A DNA stretch of 64,000 nucleotides from Luzula sylvatica (taxonomy: Eukaryota > Streptophyta > Magnoliopsida > Poales > Juncaceae). The DNA lies in assembly GCA_946800325.1 (NCBI GenBank), contig OX326959.1:24187447-24251446 (forward strand). The letters are read 5' to 3'. This document shows, one piece after another, positions 20,133 through 31,645 of the stretch. A model generated the notes under the pieces. It searched no databases, was not told where the DNA came from, and saw only the letters and a program-made list of their open reading frames with translations. The position numbers and the translations under genes are program-made. The stretch's first letter is position 1. Each line of letters opens with the position of its first letter.

Positions 20133-21208
20133 ATAGAACGTTAAGAATATATTTATCGAGATATCCACGCATTCCGATAGGAAGCATTCTTTGAAGAAGA
20201 ACATGGCAATGATGACTCTTCAAACCTGATAATATGTTATCTTTCGTGCTAACACAATTCGAAATGTTTGCCGCGTAGCCATCTGGAAATTTTGTGGATT
20301 GAATGAATTCGCAGAAACCTTGTCTCCCTTTAGGAGATAATGTGTAACGTGCGAGCGGCTTTACAAGTCTATCCCCTTGCAAATGCAATTCCCTGCATAT
20401 ATTCAGATCTTGCAGATCGAAACGAGCCTTGTCGGTGTCCTTCGTTTTACCTTCTATGCTTAACAAAGTTCCAACGATGTTATTGCAAACATTTTTCTCG
20501 ATATGCATAACATCGAGATTGTGGGGTAACTTCAGTTTATGCCAATAAGGCAGCTCAAAAAAATACTCATTTTTTCCAATTAGTTTATCCTGCCAATAGT
20601 TTTCTCTTTTTATTACTTGGGTGTTTTCCAAATTTAATATTCCTAAAAGGCTTCAATTCTGTTAATATAGTTTCCATGATCATTTTACTTTGTATGGAAG
20701 AAAACTCATGTTTACCATTAAATTTTAAACTTCTTCTGCATGAATGATTTTTTTTCTAAGTACCGCCGATGCCCCATGTAAATTTTTTTACTTCTTATTC
20801 CCTCAGAGTATGTATCACTCTTACAAATCAGACATGCATTATAGCCCTTTGTAGAATATCCGGACGTATCGCCGTATGCCAGAAAATCATGAATGGTCCA
20901 TAGAACCGATGCGTGCACTGTGAAGCACCCACCACTAGCCGCATCGTACATTCTTGCACCAACTTCCCATAACTATTTTAATTCATCAATTAAAGGCCAT
21001 AAAAACACATCTAGCTCTCTTCCTGGTGATTTTGGTCCAGGAATAAGTAAGGAGAGAAAAAGGTATGGATCTTTCATGCATTTCCAAGGTGGAAGGTTAT
21101 ATGGAGTTAGTATGACAGGCCACAAACTATAATTTGCCTTATTAAAAGGATTGAAACCATCGGTAGCTAATCCAAGTCGCACATTACGACAATCACTAGA
21201 AAAAAAAG
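20133..21208 (-). pseudogene. CACTA transposase middle part (Transposase_21, start of DUF4218)
   Basis: Minus-strand frames read FFSSDCRNVRLGLATDGFNPF, then FTVHASVLWTIHDFLAYG, STKGYNACLICKSDT and YMGHRRYL, then LPYWHKLKLPHNLDVMHIEK and VLLQRMLPIGMRGYL. These are signature stretches of CACTA TNP2. The two frames are separated near 20640-20720 by degraded sequence. It is bounded on both sides by inserted solo LTRs. Confidence 0.88.
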
Positions 21209-21213
21209 GATAT

Positions 21214-22225
21214 TGTTGGGAATTCACCCCGATCCCGGGCCCGCGCAGCGGAATGAAGGCCCGGTCCGGTTCCCTAAATCCAAGATCACGCCATGACTTC
21301 GAGGGTACGATGCAAATAGAAGGATAGATCTATACCAGTGCCAAATTGATGGCACACGAAGGGTTGATCGCCGCCTTCTATTCCTCCTGTCACGTTGGTG
21401 ACAATCCGCGCGTCCCATACCACGCATCCTTCACCACTCGTTAACTACGCCGGTTCACTCGACTTCGTCTTCGTGCGTCCAAGCGTTTCCACCGTCTTTC
21501 TCACTCGAGTCGATCACAATCGAAGAACCACAAACGTCGTTCCTCTACTTGTATCCACGTTGATTCGTAAGGCGTCGGTCACGGATGCACCTGCCTAGAC
21601 GATGCACCGGCGAACTTGCTCGATCTAATCGATTCTCTATTTCTCTCCCTTGGCACCTTTTCACTCACGAAAGATCAAATCTGAATTTGCTCTTTTTCTT
21701 GTGTATTGGGCAGAATGATAATCTCAATAGTCTGATCTGGATGAGAGAGAAAGTATCCTATTTATATCTAATAGAATTAGGATTAGCCAAAAGACATGTA
21801 TATCCAATATACATCCTTTCACACAGAAAAGTGCATGAATCTGTTCAGTATTCTGTCCAGACGAAATTGATAAATTTCTCTGACAGAAAATCACCCAACA
21901 TGAAAGTTGTAGATAATCTCGTTATCTACACAACCCAATTTGGCCCAGCCCAATTGGATTTCGTATGCAAAAGTTATGACTGTTTTACTAACTGTATGTC
22001 ATACTGTTGCACCCTTTCGGTATTTCACATAAACGACACTGATACTTCGTTCATATGAAATATATTTCTACATGAAGGTTATAGATAATCTAATTATCTA
22101 TCTAACCCAATTTGAACCATTCAAATCGGATTTTCCCACTGACAGTTATGGCCACGAATGTACGACTACAATCGTTTATCCTTGTGTACACTTTTACGGT
22201 TGATCCTGAAACTGTATTTCCTTCA
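21214..22225 (-). mobile_element. Copia solo LTR inserted in CACTA transposase, TSD GATAT
   Basis: Runs from TGTTGGGAATTC to GTATTTCCTTCA with TG...CA ends and a perfect 5-bp TSD GATAT (21209-21213, 22226-22230). It is 1012 bp and closely related over its length to the 3' LTR at 37656-38673, including the GCGGGCCCGGG stretch near its U5 end. A TATA box (TATAAATA on minus) is at 21759-21766. It interrupts the transposase between residues ending RQYLKEI and FFSSDCRN. Confidence 0.93.
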
Positions 22226-22230
22226 GATAT

Positions 22231-22667
22231 TGCCTATCAAAATCCATCCAAGCTTCACAATCTGATGGATGTCTCAAATCATTATCATTCCGGTTATTTT
22301 TGCACTTGTGCCCTTGCATATCGGTTGCGGATTTTCTGGACATAAATAACCGTTGCAATCTTGGCTTTAACGGAAAATATCGCAACTTCTTGTGAGCAAT
22401 TTTTTTATCATTTTCGTTATTGACTTTCCACCTGGATGTTTTACATGTTGGACATTCATCCAAGCTTTTAAATTCCTTCCAAAACAACACGCAATCAAAC
22501 TTGCACACATCGATCAATTCACATCCTAATCCAAGCTCTCTCAAAATCGGCATACACTTATAGTACGAAGGTGGAACAACATGGTCTTTGGGTAATATTT
22601 GTCTAGTTATATCAAGGTTCATGTTAAAGGCTTTTATACTAGACCTATTAATGGATTTTGCATGCAA
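22231..22667 (-). pseudogene. CACTA transposase, N-terminal half of Transposase_21
   Basis: Minus-strand frame with KAFNMNLDITRQILPKDH, YYKCMPILRELGLGCELIDVC, CVLFWKEFKSLDECPTC and RLFMSRKSA, then DCEAWMDFDRQYLKEI. This matches TNP2, including the Cys pair typical of the CPxC segment. It is cut at its end by the solo LTR at 21214-22225. Confidence 0.88.
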
Positions 22668-22851
22668 TTAATCGATAAGAAATTCCAACAGTGAAGTTTT
22701 GCAACCTGTAAATATATATAGGTGAAAGTTCATTAATATTAAATTGTAACATTGAAGTTTGGGACAAACATAAATCTGTAGCTAATAAGACCATACAGAG
22801 ACTAAATCTGTCCTTAATAACATCATACAGTGACTAAATTATTCATCTAAT

Positions 22852-23286
22852 TTATTCATCTAAAAGGAGAAAAAAAAAAACATGACCTGGATATAGTGGA
22901 CGTTGAGCATCTTTTAACAACCTACTAAATGTATCTCTCGGATCGTTTTCATCTCGAATCGTGCCTCGATGTACATCTTCAAACATTTCTTGTAAATTTA
23001 TTCCTTCATCGCCCCTAATTACTTCATCAACATCACTCCCCTCATCATCTTCATAACTTTCTCCATGAAATATCCAACGAGTATAAGATACCTCAAATCC
23101 TTTATCTATTAAATGGTTCCACACGATATTTGCTGACTGGAAAAGAACATTCATACAAACATGGCATGGACACCTCATCTTCTCGTCATCGTTTTGATTC
23201 GAAATGGCAAATTGCATGAACTCATAAAGTCCAGCCATATATGCTTCTGAAACTCTGTCATGGAGCTTTATCCAACTCCTATCCAT
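22852..23286 (-). pseudogene. CACTA transposase-associated domain (N-terminus)
   Basis: Starts with MDRSWIKLHDRVSEAYMAGL, the hallmark N-terminus of CACTA TNP2 proteins, followed by KMRCPCHVCMN and a VSYTRWIFHGE segment (transposase-associated domain). An acidic stretch and DTFSRLLKDAQRPLYPG follow. A splice to the next segment is likely between 22850 and 22667. It is open for 144 codons but belongs to the disrupted element. Confidence 0.9.
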
Positions 23287-23289
23287 TAA

Positions 23290-23740
23290 TCCAATCAGAA
23301 GAGGAACTACAAATCAGAGTGTAAAAGCTTACAAATCTAGAGTTTGCGATTAGAGAATGAAAATCGTGTAGAGAAGCTTACAATGCAATGAGAGTTTTGG
23401 CTATAGTTGAGAGAGCTTGCAAATACAGTAGAAAATCCAATAGAGAATCCAGCGTCTTTGAGCTTGCAAAGAGACCTAGGTGGAGATTAGCTTGCAAATC
23501 ATTGAGCTAGCGAATTACCAAATGGGCAAAAATGAAGCCGAAGAGACTCATAGTCCAAAAAGTAGGCGTAGAAAGCTTTATTTTGTTGAATATAATAGTA
23601 ATATAAATAATATAAATGAAGTTGAAGAGACTCATAGTTTAAATTAGTTTTTTCATGTGAAATTTTGGCGCCTCTGTTGAAAGAAAACAAAAAAATAATC
23701 CATTTGGGATGCAAAAATTAAATGCATTTTTTTTTGTTGC
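23290..23740. repeat. CACTA right subterminal region
   Basis: Short motifs AGCTTGCAAAT, AGCTTACAA and GAGCTTGCAAA recur at 23325-23510, upstream of the transposase start. This fits a second set of subterminal repeats. The terminal CACTA itself is not preserved in a recognisable form. Confidence 0.5.
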
Positions 23741-23787
23741 ATGGGACATCTAATTATTTTTTCATTAAATTTGGAATGCTAATATCA

Positions 23788-23798
23788 CACACACACAC

Positions 23799-23837
<39 letters not shown>
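23788..23837. repeat. (CA)n(TA)n compound microsatellite
   Basis: About 8 CA units followed by about 19 TA units. It lies between the degraded CACTA end and the start of duplicated block copy 2. Confidence 0.95.
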
Positions 23838-23839
<2 letters not shown>

Positions 23840-23952
23840 AATTGATATTCAATGCTATCCAAATAAAGATGACATCAACATATGACATGGAAAAATATTA
23901 AAAAAAATGTACAATATGACATCTCAAATTTATAATTATGAAAATTTTATTT

Positions 23953-24741
23953 TTAATAAACATAAAATTTAATTTTTCGTAGCACGAGCTTTCCTGAAGC
24001 AAGAGCCGTGTCGGAATCAGATGAGTCGGAATCAGACGAGTCGGATGCAAGAGACTTCTCGGAAGCACGAGCCTTCCTTGAAGCACGAGCCATTTCGGAT
24101 GATAGGGCCTTCTTGGAAGCTGCATGAGCCGTGTCAGAATCAGACGAGCCGGAGTCAGACGAGTTGGATGAAGGAACCTTCTCGAAAGGACGAAACTTCT
24201 TGGAAGCAACAGTCTTCTTGGAAGTAATATGAGTCGCGTTGGAAGCAAGAGCTGTGTCAGATACAATAGGGTTCTTTGAAGCTACGGGAGCCGTGGCCGA
24301 TGCACGAGGTTTCTGGGAAGCTGCAGGAGTTTGGTCACAATCAGACAAGTCGGATGAAGAGTCATTCTCGGAAGAATGAGGCTTGGAAGCAACCGCCTTC
24401 TTGGGAGTATGAGCCATGTTGGAAGCAGGAGCCGTGTCCGATGCACGTGTTGTTGAATTTAGACCTAGAGGGGGGTGAATAGTAAGTCTTAAGGTCCAAT
24501 TTTCGCGGTAGTGGAATACAATTACTATTTGATGCGGAAGCGTAAATAAATTAGAGGAAGAATACAATACCAAAACAAATAACACAAGATATTTGTTTAC
24601 GGAGTTCGGTAGGTGGTTGGTTTGTAGTTTTAACTCACCGTCTACTCGCTCAATCGACCGACTCGATTGATTGCAAGTACTTACGTCTCCGGGATTGTCT
24701 TGCACCTTTTCGGATTTCGATTGAATACCCAAATCAAGCAA
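23953..24741 (-). CDS. Ser/Ala/Lys-rich low-complexity ORF, copy 2
   Basis: A 262-codon minus-strand frame; its last ~160 codons correspond to the ORF at 6907-7437 and the first ~90 lie in LTR-derived DNA. The SSDSDSSDSDTA and TPKKAVASK repeats are retained. The frame differs from copy 1 by a small indel at the LTR junction (GGGGGGTGAATAG versus GGGGGTGAATAG) and another near its end. Not recognised as a known protein. Confidence 0.35.
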   Translation of the reverse strand: MLDLGIQSKSEKVQDNPGDVSTCNQSSRSIERVDGELKLQTNHLPNSVNKYLVLFVLVLYSSSNLFTLPHQIVIVFHYRENWTLRLTIHPPLGLNSTTRASDTAPASNMAHTPKKAVASKPHSSENDSSSDLSDCDQTPAASQKPRASATAPVASKNPIVSDTALASNATHITSKKTVASKKFRPFEKVPSSNSSDSGSSDSDTAHAASKKALSSEMARASRKARASEKSLASDSSDSDSSDSDTALASGKLVLRKIKFYVY

Positions 24742-24830
24742 TTACAAGGTTTGCATAGATCGATTTACACGCTTCTATCGATCTATGACAGGATTTACAA
24801 TCTTTGCACTAGCCTATTACAATTGATACA
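24451..24830 (-). repeat. SIRE-like LTR fragment, copy 2
   Basis: Counterpart of 7390-7765 with the same blocks and orientation. Confidence 0.6.
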
Positions 24831-25701
24831 TTAACCATTATGTGATCAAAATTTAATTGTGTGATCTAATTTTCACGAATCATCAATAGTATAATGATAG
24901 AAAATTATGAATAATTGAAAGTTGATAATTAAACATTGATCATTGCAAGAGTTCTTGTTTCGTTGTTATTTCCAACTTTTTTTTCCTCTCAAAATAAAAT
25001 TAGAAATTGTTGAACACTTGTTTGGAAAAATTGTCGTGTTTTGATATTTTATTTTGCAAACAGTAAATATTAAACAATATATTTTGTAAATTAAAAAATA
25101 TCATTTTTGCAAATGAAATACACTTATACTTCATAATAAACTATTCATATTAGTAAAAATCGTACATTTACATCAGTGCTAAAAGGTTATGTTGACATTA
25201 AAATGAGATAATAACCACAAAAATTGCGCATTGAAATGAATACATATGAATATTAGACCTTAAAATAGTGAATTAGTACGGATCACGTGAATCATGGTTC
25301 GTTGAACGGAAACAATACATTAGCATGAAAATAAAATTTGTAGGTTAAAATGAAATATTAGAATTGCCAAGAAGTATATTAACTCAAAGTATATATTAAA
25401 ACTTAAAAATATGAGTGTTGTAAACAATGTATTGATTAATAAATTATATTTCAACTGCAATATAATATAATATCACTTATAACACCTAAAATGACATACA
25501 CGCAATAAAGAAAAAAATATCGATAAAAAATAATTTATCGACTTCACATTCAAAATGTATATTAGCACATACCAATTTTAAAGCCAGTATATTAACAATA
25601 AAACATTATACTAAGGCTTCAGAAGAAGATGTATGTCACTTCAAACGTTTTTTCTAACAATTATAATGATTCGGATCATGTACAAAACAAAGATCGTACA
25701 A
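24831..25701. other. AT-rich spacer, copy 2
   Basis: Counterpart of 7766-8633. No gene or structured element seen. Confidence 0.5.
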
Positions 25702-25706
25702 AGTTG

Positions 25707-27240
25707 TGTTGGTTAATTCTAACCACGAGAGGGGTGAATAGATAAACCTAGAATGTAATTTTCGCGCTAAGGTATACAAATTCTAATTTAGTGCGAAAAC
25801 GAAAATAATATAAAGTAAATTATACAAATACCGAACAATTGAACACAAGATGTTTAATGACGGAGTTCGTTAGGTGGTTGGTAGGTAGCTTTAACTCACC
25901 GGCTACATGCTCAATCGACCAATTCGATTGAATACAAGTACATACGTCTCCGGGGATGCCTTACGTCTTTTCGGATTTCGATTGAATTCCCGAATCACTT
26001 GTACAAGGTTTTGCCTAGATCGATTTACACATATTTCTATCGATCTATAGCGGGCTTTACAGACTTTGCACTAGCTTATTACAATGATCTAATACGAAAT
26101 AAACGTGATCGGTCCCGCAAGTTGGGAATCGTATTTGATGGAAGTAAGAGGGATCTAATAATCTCTAATAATGTTTTAGAAGATTAAGCTCAAAGTGTAT
26201 GGCACAGATTCTCTCTTTTGATTGGGAAAAATAATAGTTGAATTGAGGAGAGAAAATAGGGGAAGGGTTCTATTTATAGAACACATAGACCCTTCCCTTA
26301 CCGTGTTTTTTTCTGAATGGTTCCGTTACAACGGACATGAGGTCCGTGACAACGGACACAAAGTCAAACTAGCCGTTACAACCAATATATTCGAATATTC
26401 CATGGTCCGTTACAATGGAGAGACATTCCATTGTAACGGAGTTTATGTGTTATGAAGTTCGTTGCAATGAACCAATGAGTCCGTTACAACTGACTTCCTC
26501 CTGTGACTACACATCAGATTTGTTCTATGGTTCCGTTGTAACGGAGATCCTTTCGTTAGAACGGTTAGTATATGTCCATTACAACGGATTGGTGAATCCG
26601 TTGTAAGACAGTAATTCATTACTCTGAAGTGAGCCAACACGTCCATTACAACAGACAGTAATAGTCCGTTACAACGGACATGCTCCTGTGACTTTTCTTC
26701 AGGATGGCTTAAATTAGCGTTGTAATGGCAACAATTCCGTTACAAAGTTTGGAGTATGTCCGTTACAACGGATTGGTGAATCTGTTGTAACGGAGTATGT
26801 GTGTATTGCTCATCCTGAAGTAAACGAGTAAGTCCGTTATAACGGACCGTAATGGTCCGTTGTAACGAACATGCTTCTGTAACTCTGTTGAGTTATTTTA
26901 TAATTTTGATGAATTTTGAATATAATTATTTGACTAATATTGAGTTTAATAATTCATAAACAAGTTTAGGGATACTTATAAGTTGTTTTGGTGATTTGTG
27001 TGATATCCCGACTTGCGAAATCTTCGATGCCTTGATTTCTTGATTCTTCGATATCTTCGCGATTCTTCGACGTCTTGATTCTTCGTGTCTTCATGATTCT
27101 TGAATGATCTTGACTTGCGTTTCTCTTGATCTTTTTATGTCATTTGTAACTATATCTCCTATACGTTATACTCAATAGATTTGTTAGTAATATCGACATT
27201 ATTTTTAAGATAATGAAACAACCGGAAATTTGAACCAACA
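25707..27240 (-). mobile_element. Solo LTR, copy 2
   Basis: Counterpart of 8639-10137 with the same TGTTGGTT...AACCAACA ends. The left TSD is AGTTG; the right reads CGTTG, one change from copy 1. The TATA box is at 26271-26278 on minus. The palindrome array is at 26310-26880 and shows different point changes and a different unit count. Confidence 0.9.
26310..26880 (-). promoter_or_regulatory. Array of CCGTTACAACGG palindromes, copy 2
   Basis: Counterpart of 9251-9780. Several units differ between copies by single changes, and one block with extra units (near 26640-26680) is absent or altered in copy 1. This shows local turnover of the array after duplication. Confidence 0.7.
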
Positions 27241-27424
27241 CGTTGGATAAAAAATAATAACTTGTGTACATTAATAATTTACATGAAATATGATTTCTGA
27301 TTTTAAAAGCAAAAAATCTTTTAAAAGGCATAAAATTGTTTTTTCATTTTTCCAAACAAAATAAAAAGAAAAGTTAAATCATACTAAACCAAGCATACCT
27401 AATCGATAATAAAAAAATAATTAA

Positions 27425-27430
27425 CACGTG
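27425..27430 (+). promoter_or_regulatory. G-box CACGTG upstream of CAMTA copy 2
   Basis: Perfect CACGTG about 275 bp upstream of the start codon, in the same context as copy 1. Confidence 0.4.
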
Positions 27431-27703
27431 CTACGCTCGTGCTGAGGCTAATTTGAATAAACGTTTCCAACCTTTTTTTACTATTTGTGTCCTCAAGCTG
27501 GCTCTTTTTTCCTCCGATCGCGCAAATATAGCCTGAATTTTGGTAAATTTCAACGTCCAAATCCTAATTTTAGATTATTTGGCGGTTCAGGATTGACTAC
27601 TGTTGAGTTTGTGGTGTATTTATTATGATCATGATGAAGTATCTAGAGCAATCGAAATCGATTTAGGATTTTTTGCAAGATTTTCTAATAGGATTTTGGA
27701 ATG

Positions 27704-30336
27704 ATGGCTGAAAGAAGACGCTATGGGTTCGTCCCGCAATTAGGTCAGTTTTTGATGCCTTAATCGTCTTAATTTGAAGAATTTTTGGCTGTATGTTTGA
27801 AATTCACCGAATTGATGCTCTGATTTTGAGATTGCATGATATTCAATGGTGTTTTAACCGGCGGGGCTAGTACTAGTTAATTTTCGTAGTACTATTGTAC
27901 TAATTGATTTTCTTATATATTTTTCTTCTCTCCCTTTCGATTTGAAGAATTGAAGTATCATACAATCTTTTTTTTTTATGAATTAATGCTGAAATTTCTT
28001 ATTTGTTTAACCTTCAATGTCATGGTTTCTGCAGATATGGAGAAGATATTCTTGGAAGCTCAACACAGGTGGTTACACCCACTTGAGGTTTGTGAAATTG
28101 TAAAGAATCACGAAAGGCTTAAAATTTCTCTTGAACCCCAAAACAGACCAACTAGTATGTTTCTCTCCCTTTTCATTAATATAAATTGATTTAATCTTCT
28201 TATTCTTCTTTGCCTCTTCCTATACAAATTTGGGGTCTCATTAACCAAAAAAATATATAATCTTTGATTACAGGTGGTTCGATTTATCTGTTCGATCGAA
28301 AAATATCGAGATACTTCAGAAAAGATGGTCACGACTGGAGAAAGAAAAAAGATGGTAAAACCGTGAAAGAAGCTCACGAGAAACTGAAAGTAAGATTCAA
28401 ATCTTTTTTTCTCTCAACGAATAAAATAAATCGTAGTGTATTTATATTTACAAAATTCAAACTTTTTGAAAATTCTTATAGTATGGAAGTGTTGAACTGG
28501 TACATTGCCATTATGCTCATGGAAAAAATAATGAAACCTTCCAAAGACGAAGTTATTGGATGCTCGAAAAGTACGTTAATGCCACAATCCACCTTTTCAA
28601 TTATTTATTTATTTATTCTTATTTTTATCTTGCTTTTTCAGAGATTTCGGGCATATTGCTCTTGTTCATTACCTCGAGACCAAGGAATCGAGCCTTCACA
28701 TAACGGGACAATTGGATCTACCAACATATTGTCCAACAAATTCAAGTTCCTTCGCAAGTCCCAGTGAAAATATAAGTCCAAACCACTTTCCTTCCTCTAA
28801 ACCTAATTCTTTCCCTTCTCAAACGGACATGATCGGATACAACACTTTTCCTCAAATGAACATGGTCTGCACAGATGCCCACGGACCATTGACTGATCAT
28901 CCCTACCCTGATTCTCTCCATTCCATTAACCACTGTAAGTACAAAAATATCAAAACTAATGCTAAACATTCATGTTGTTTATTTATTTTATTGAAATAAA
29001 ATAAAAGGTGTTGGAGGGACATCAATTGGGCCAAACAGGGAACTATACTTTAACGAAGAGGAATTACGCGGACCAATTCTTGGCAATTTGACGACGACAC
29101 AATTTGGCGTGCCAACATTCAATGACACATGGAACAATTGTACTATTTCGTACTCTTCAACTGAACCGCAACTTCAAATGCAACATTTTGAGAGTTCGTT
29201 CTCGTCTCCTCAAGGTACTTTCGCAGGAGAAGGTGTATTTTCAAATGAACTCGGTCTAGAAGACCATATTGATTTAGACAATACGATTTTAGGTGATGTT
29301 TTTGCAAATGAACCCGGTCTAGGAGACGATATTGATTTTGACGATACGATTTTCAATGGTGTTTTTGCAAATGACCCCGGTCTAGAATACGGTATTGATT
29401 TAGGCCATACGATTTTCGATGGGGTTTTTGCAAACAAACCCGCTCTAGAAGACGATCATGGCGCGATGAATGGATGGCAGAATTTACCGGATAATTTCGG
29501 ATTGTTGCAAGAAGACAATATCGACGAACCTGGTACTGTACAACCATTAGACGAAGGAGATAGTTTCTCGAGATGGATGAGTACAGAGTTAATCAGCGAA
29601 GTGCACGTGGATTCATCGCAGTTTAAGTCCAACTCTGATTCGTTGTGGAACAACGTTAATGTGGATGGTGTGTTGGAGGATATTAGAGTCTCTAATGATG
29701 CTCATGGAGTCTCCAGTCATGCTCATGGAGTCTCCAGTAATGCTCAACTAGAGAAGTTTGCAGTGGGTCCGATGATTTCTCAAGACCATCTCTTCAGCAT
29801 TGTCGACCATTCTCCTAAATGGGCTTATGCTGACTCCCACACAGAGGCAAGTTCAACTCGAAAATTTCATTGAAATGACCATAAAATAATATAATGAATT
29901 TTTGAATTTTTAGGTTTTGGTAATGGGGACATTCATGAATTGTGAGGAGGAACTAAAGAACTATAAATGGTCATGCATGTTCGGCGAAATCGAAGTGCCA
30001 TGTGATCTATTGCCTGGCGGAACATTACGATGTGACTCTCCCTCTCACAAGCCGGGCCGGGTCCCGTTCTACATAACCGTATCGAACAGACTGGCCTATA
30101 GCGAAATTCGGGAATTTGAATTCCATGAACCCAATTCCCAGTTCTTAGACACCTCCTTCCTCAATCCCAACTCCGATCACTCTTACCACCTCGACCAATT
30201 TTTGTGCAGTGCTCATAAAAAATATCCGTGGGTAAAAAATCATACCTGCAACTCGAAAATCATCCATAAAAAATCTAAAAACTTAAAATACAAATACGTA
30301 AAATCATCAAAAAATTTAAATACCAAACAAACTTAG
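27704..30336 (+). CDS. Truncated CAMTA transcription factor, copy 2 (7 exons)
   Basis: Exons: 27704-27743, 28035-28154, 28274-28389, 28482-28570, 28642-28934, 29008-29846, 29914-30336, giving 639 aa. All splice sites of copy 1 are kept, including the GC donor after exon 6. CG-1 and TIG domains are intact; changes in CG-1 are few (QRRW to QHRW, GENN to GKNN). The acidic linker has more replacements, for example GNN to WNN, LDNT to LGHT and NEP to NKP. The C-terminal tail is longer and Lys-rich because of an indel near 30262. Like copy 1 it lacks ankyrin repeats, IQ motifs and a calmodulin-binding site. Known CAMTAs act in the nucleus as calcium-responsive regulators; a calmodulin-independent role for this one is inference. 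Confidence 0.88.
29232..29456 (+). repeat. Four 63-bp coding repeats in CAMTA exon 6, copy 2
   Basis: Same four 21-residue acidic units as copy 1, with several amino-acid replacements within them. Confidence 0.85.
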
Positions 30337-30359
30337 GGACATCCCACCTAAAAACCATT

Positions 30360-30620
30360 GTCGATAAGGGACGCGGGACTTTTCCCCGAATCCCGAGATA
30401 AGGTGCGCGCGCCGTGCATGGAATTGCAGGCTCCGTGAATGGAATTGCAGGCTCCGCGCAAGTTGTTATCCGTGAATGGAATTGCAGGCTCCCACCCAAA
30501 AATTTAAATACCAATCTTTGATAAGTGGCATGACAATGACACTCTCGCAAGTTGTTATCCGTGAATGGAATTGCAGGCTCCACGCGCCGTGCATCGGATA
30601 AGGGACGCAGGACTTTTACC
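30360..30620. repeat. Degenerate short repeats (GAATTGCAGGCTCC), copy 2
   Basis: Four GAATTGCAGGCTCC units and two GGGACGCxGGACTTTT blocks, arranged differently from copy 1 (13255-13515). Confidence 0.7.
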
Positions 30621-30661
30621 CTAATCCCGAGATTCCGTTGTCGATTTGGCGTACAAATATG

Positions 30662-31320
30662 GAAGAACATGCAACCATGTTACATCCAATTGATGGTGAA
30701 TGAAAGGTTGATACGTTTCTTCCATCTTGCTTTCCACTCCGTCTGAAATCATTCATCCATCGTGCTTTCTACTCTGACAAACACGTACTCCTCATTTAGG
30801 GTAAACCAAAACTATTTCGGTGAAATCTTAGTTTCTCACTTTGATCACAAACTAGAATAAAAGCATGATTCCTCTACTCGTATCCATCGTGAGTTGCGTC
30901 TATTAGTTACACACGTATCTGTCTAGACGATCCGTATATGAACTTGATTAATCTCATATTGAGTATCTGAGATATGATTGAATCATTGCTTGGTTAGATA
31001 AGAGAGGGATAAGCATCATATATATTCTACAAATGATAATGATGTGCCAAATGATGCAAACTAACTATACAGTACCTGGAAACATTTTCGTTCAAACGGA
31101 TGATTAGTCCGTTCGAATGGAACGTTCATTGTCTGTTTTGTGTATAATTCTATGACACACGTGAGTCCCTCCGTTTAAACCGATGATCAGTCATATATTC
31201 GATTCGAACGGATTAATTCTCCGTCGAACGAAAGACCGATTGTTTGCCGTTTGTGTATAATCTCATTGTACACTTTTTTTTCTCACGAACGCATACATTC
31301 GTTTATCTTTATATTTATAA
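30662..31320 (-). repeat. Degenerate Copia LTR-like sequence, copy 2
   Basis: Counterpart of 13560-14215. It keeps CCTCTACTCGTATCCA, a better match to the other LTRs than copy 1, and one more palindrome-like unit (CGAACGGATTAATTCTCCGTCG) near 31205. Confidence 0.5.
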
Positions 31321-31645
31321 TTTTTTGGAGGATTCAAGCTCCTCAAAAAGTTAAATTTTGTCCATAGATTCTCCTTCAGAAAAGTTACTCACGCAAGACA
31401 AACTGCAGAAGCAAGGATGGCCAACCTCGGGTGGTTGTCAGTTATGCAATAACAATCATATCGAGGACCACAATCACCTCGTTCTGCACTGTTCCTTCAC
31501 TACACGAATGGCGAACGGAATGCTGGGTTCTCGACCTTCATGGTGTACGGATCAGATAAATATTTGCGACCAAAGCTGCAACGAAAACAACAGGGCTATG
31601 ACAAGAGAGTGGAACACGAAGTGGCTGGCAAGCCTGTGAAACATT
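31321..31645 (+). pseudogene. LINE zf-RVT fragment, copy 2
   Basis: Counterpart of 14216-14540. The frame from 31358 starts MSIDSPSEKLLTQDKLQKQG and has the same C-x2-C...H...C pattern and the same stop after KWLASL. Confidence 0.75.

Larger units (their letters stand above)
16925..23740 (-). mobile_element. CACTA (En/Spm) DNA transposon, interrupted by two solo LTRs
   Basis: The left end begins CACTACTACAAAAAATGC, a classic CACTA terminal repeat, followed by subterminal repeats. The interior on the minus strand encodes a TNP2-type transposase in the usual domain order (transposase-associated, Transposase_21, DUF4218, DUF4216). The right end is not certain: TGCATTTTTTTTTGTTGC at about 23723-23740 resembles a decayed complementary terminus, but the CACTA core is lost. 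Two Copia solo LTRs (19190-20127, 21214-22225) lie inside the transposase, so the element has long been inactive. Confidence 0.85.

Noticed and set aside
23720..23745. Right CACTA terminal repeat
   Set aside because: TGCATTTTTTTTTGTTGC resembles the complement of the left end, but the terminal AGTAGTG is missing, so I treat the right end as unproven.
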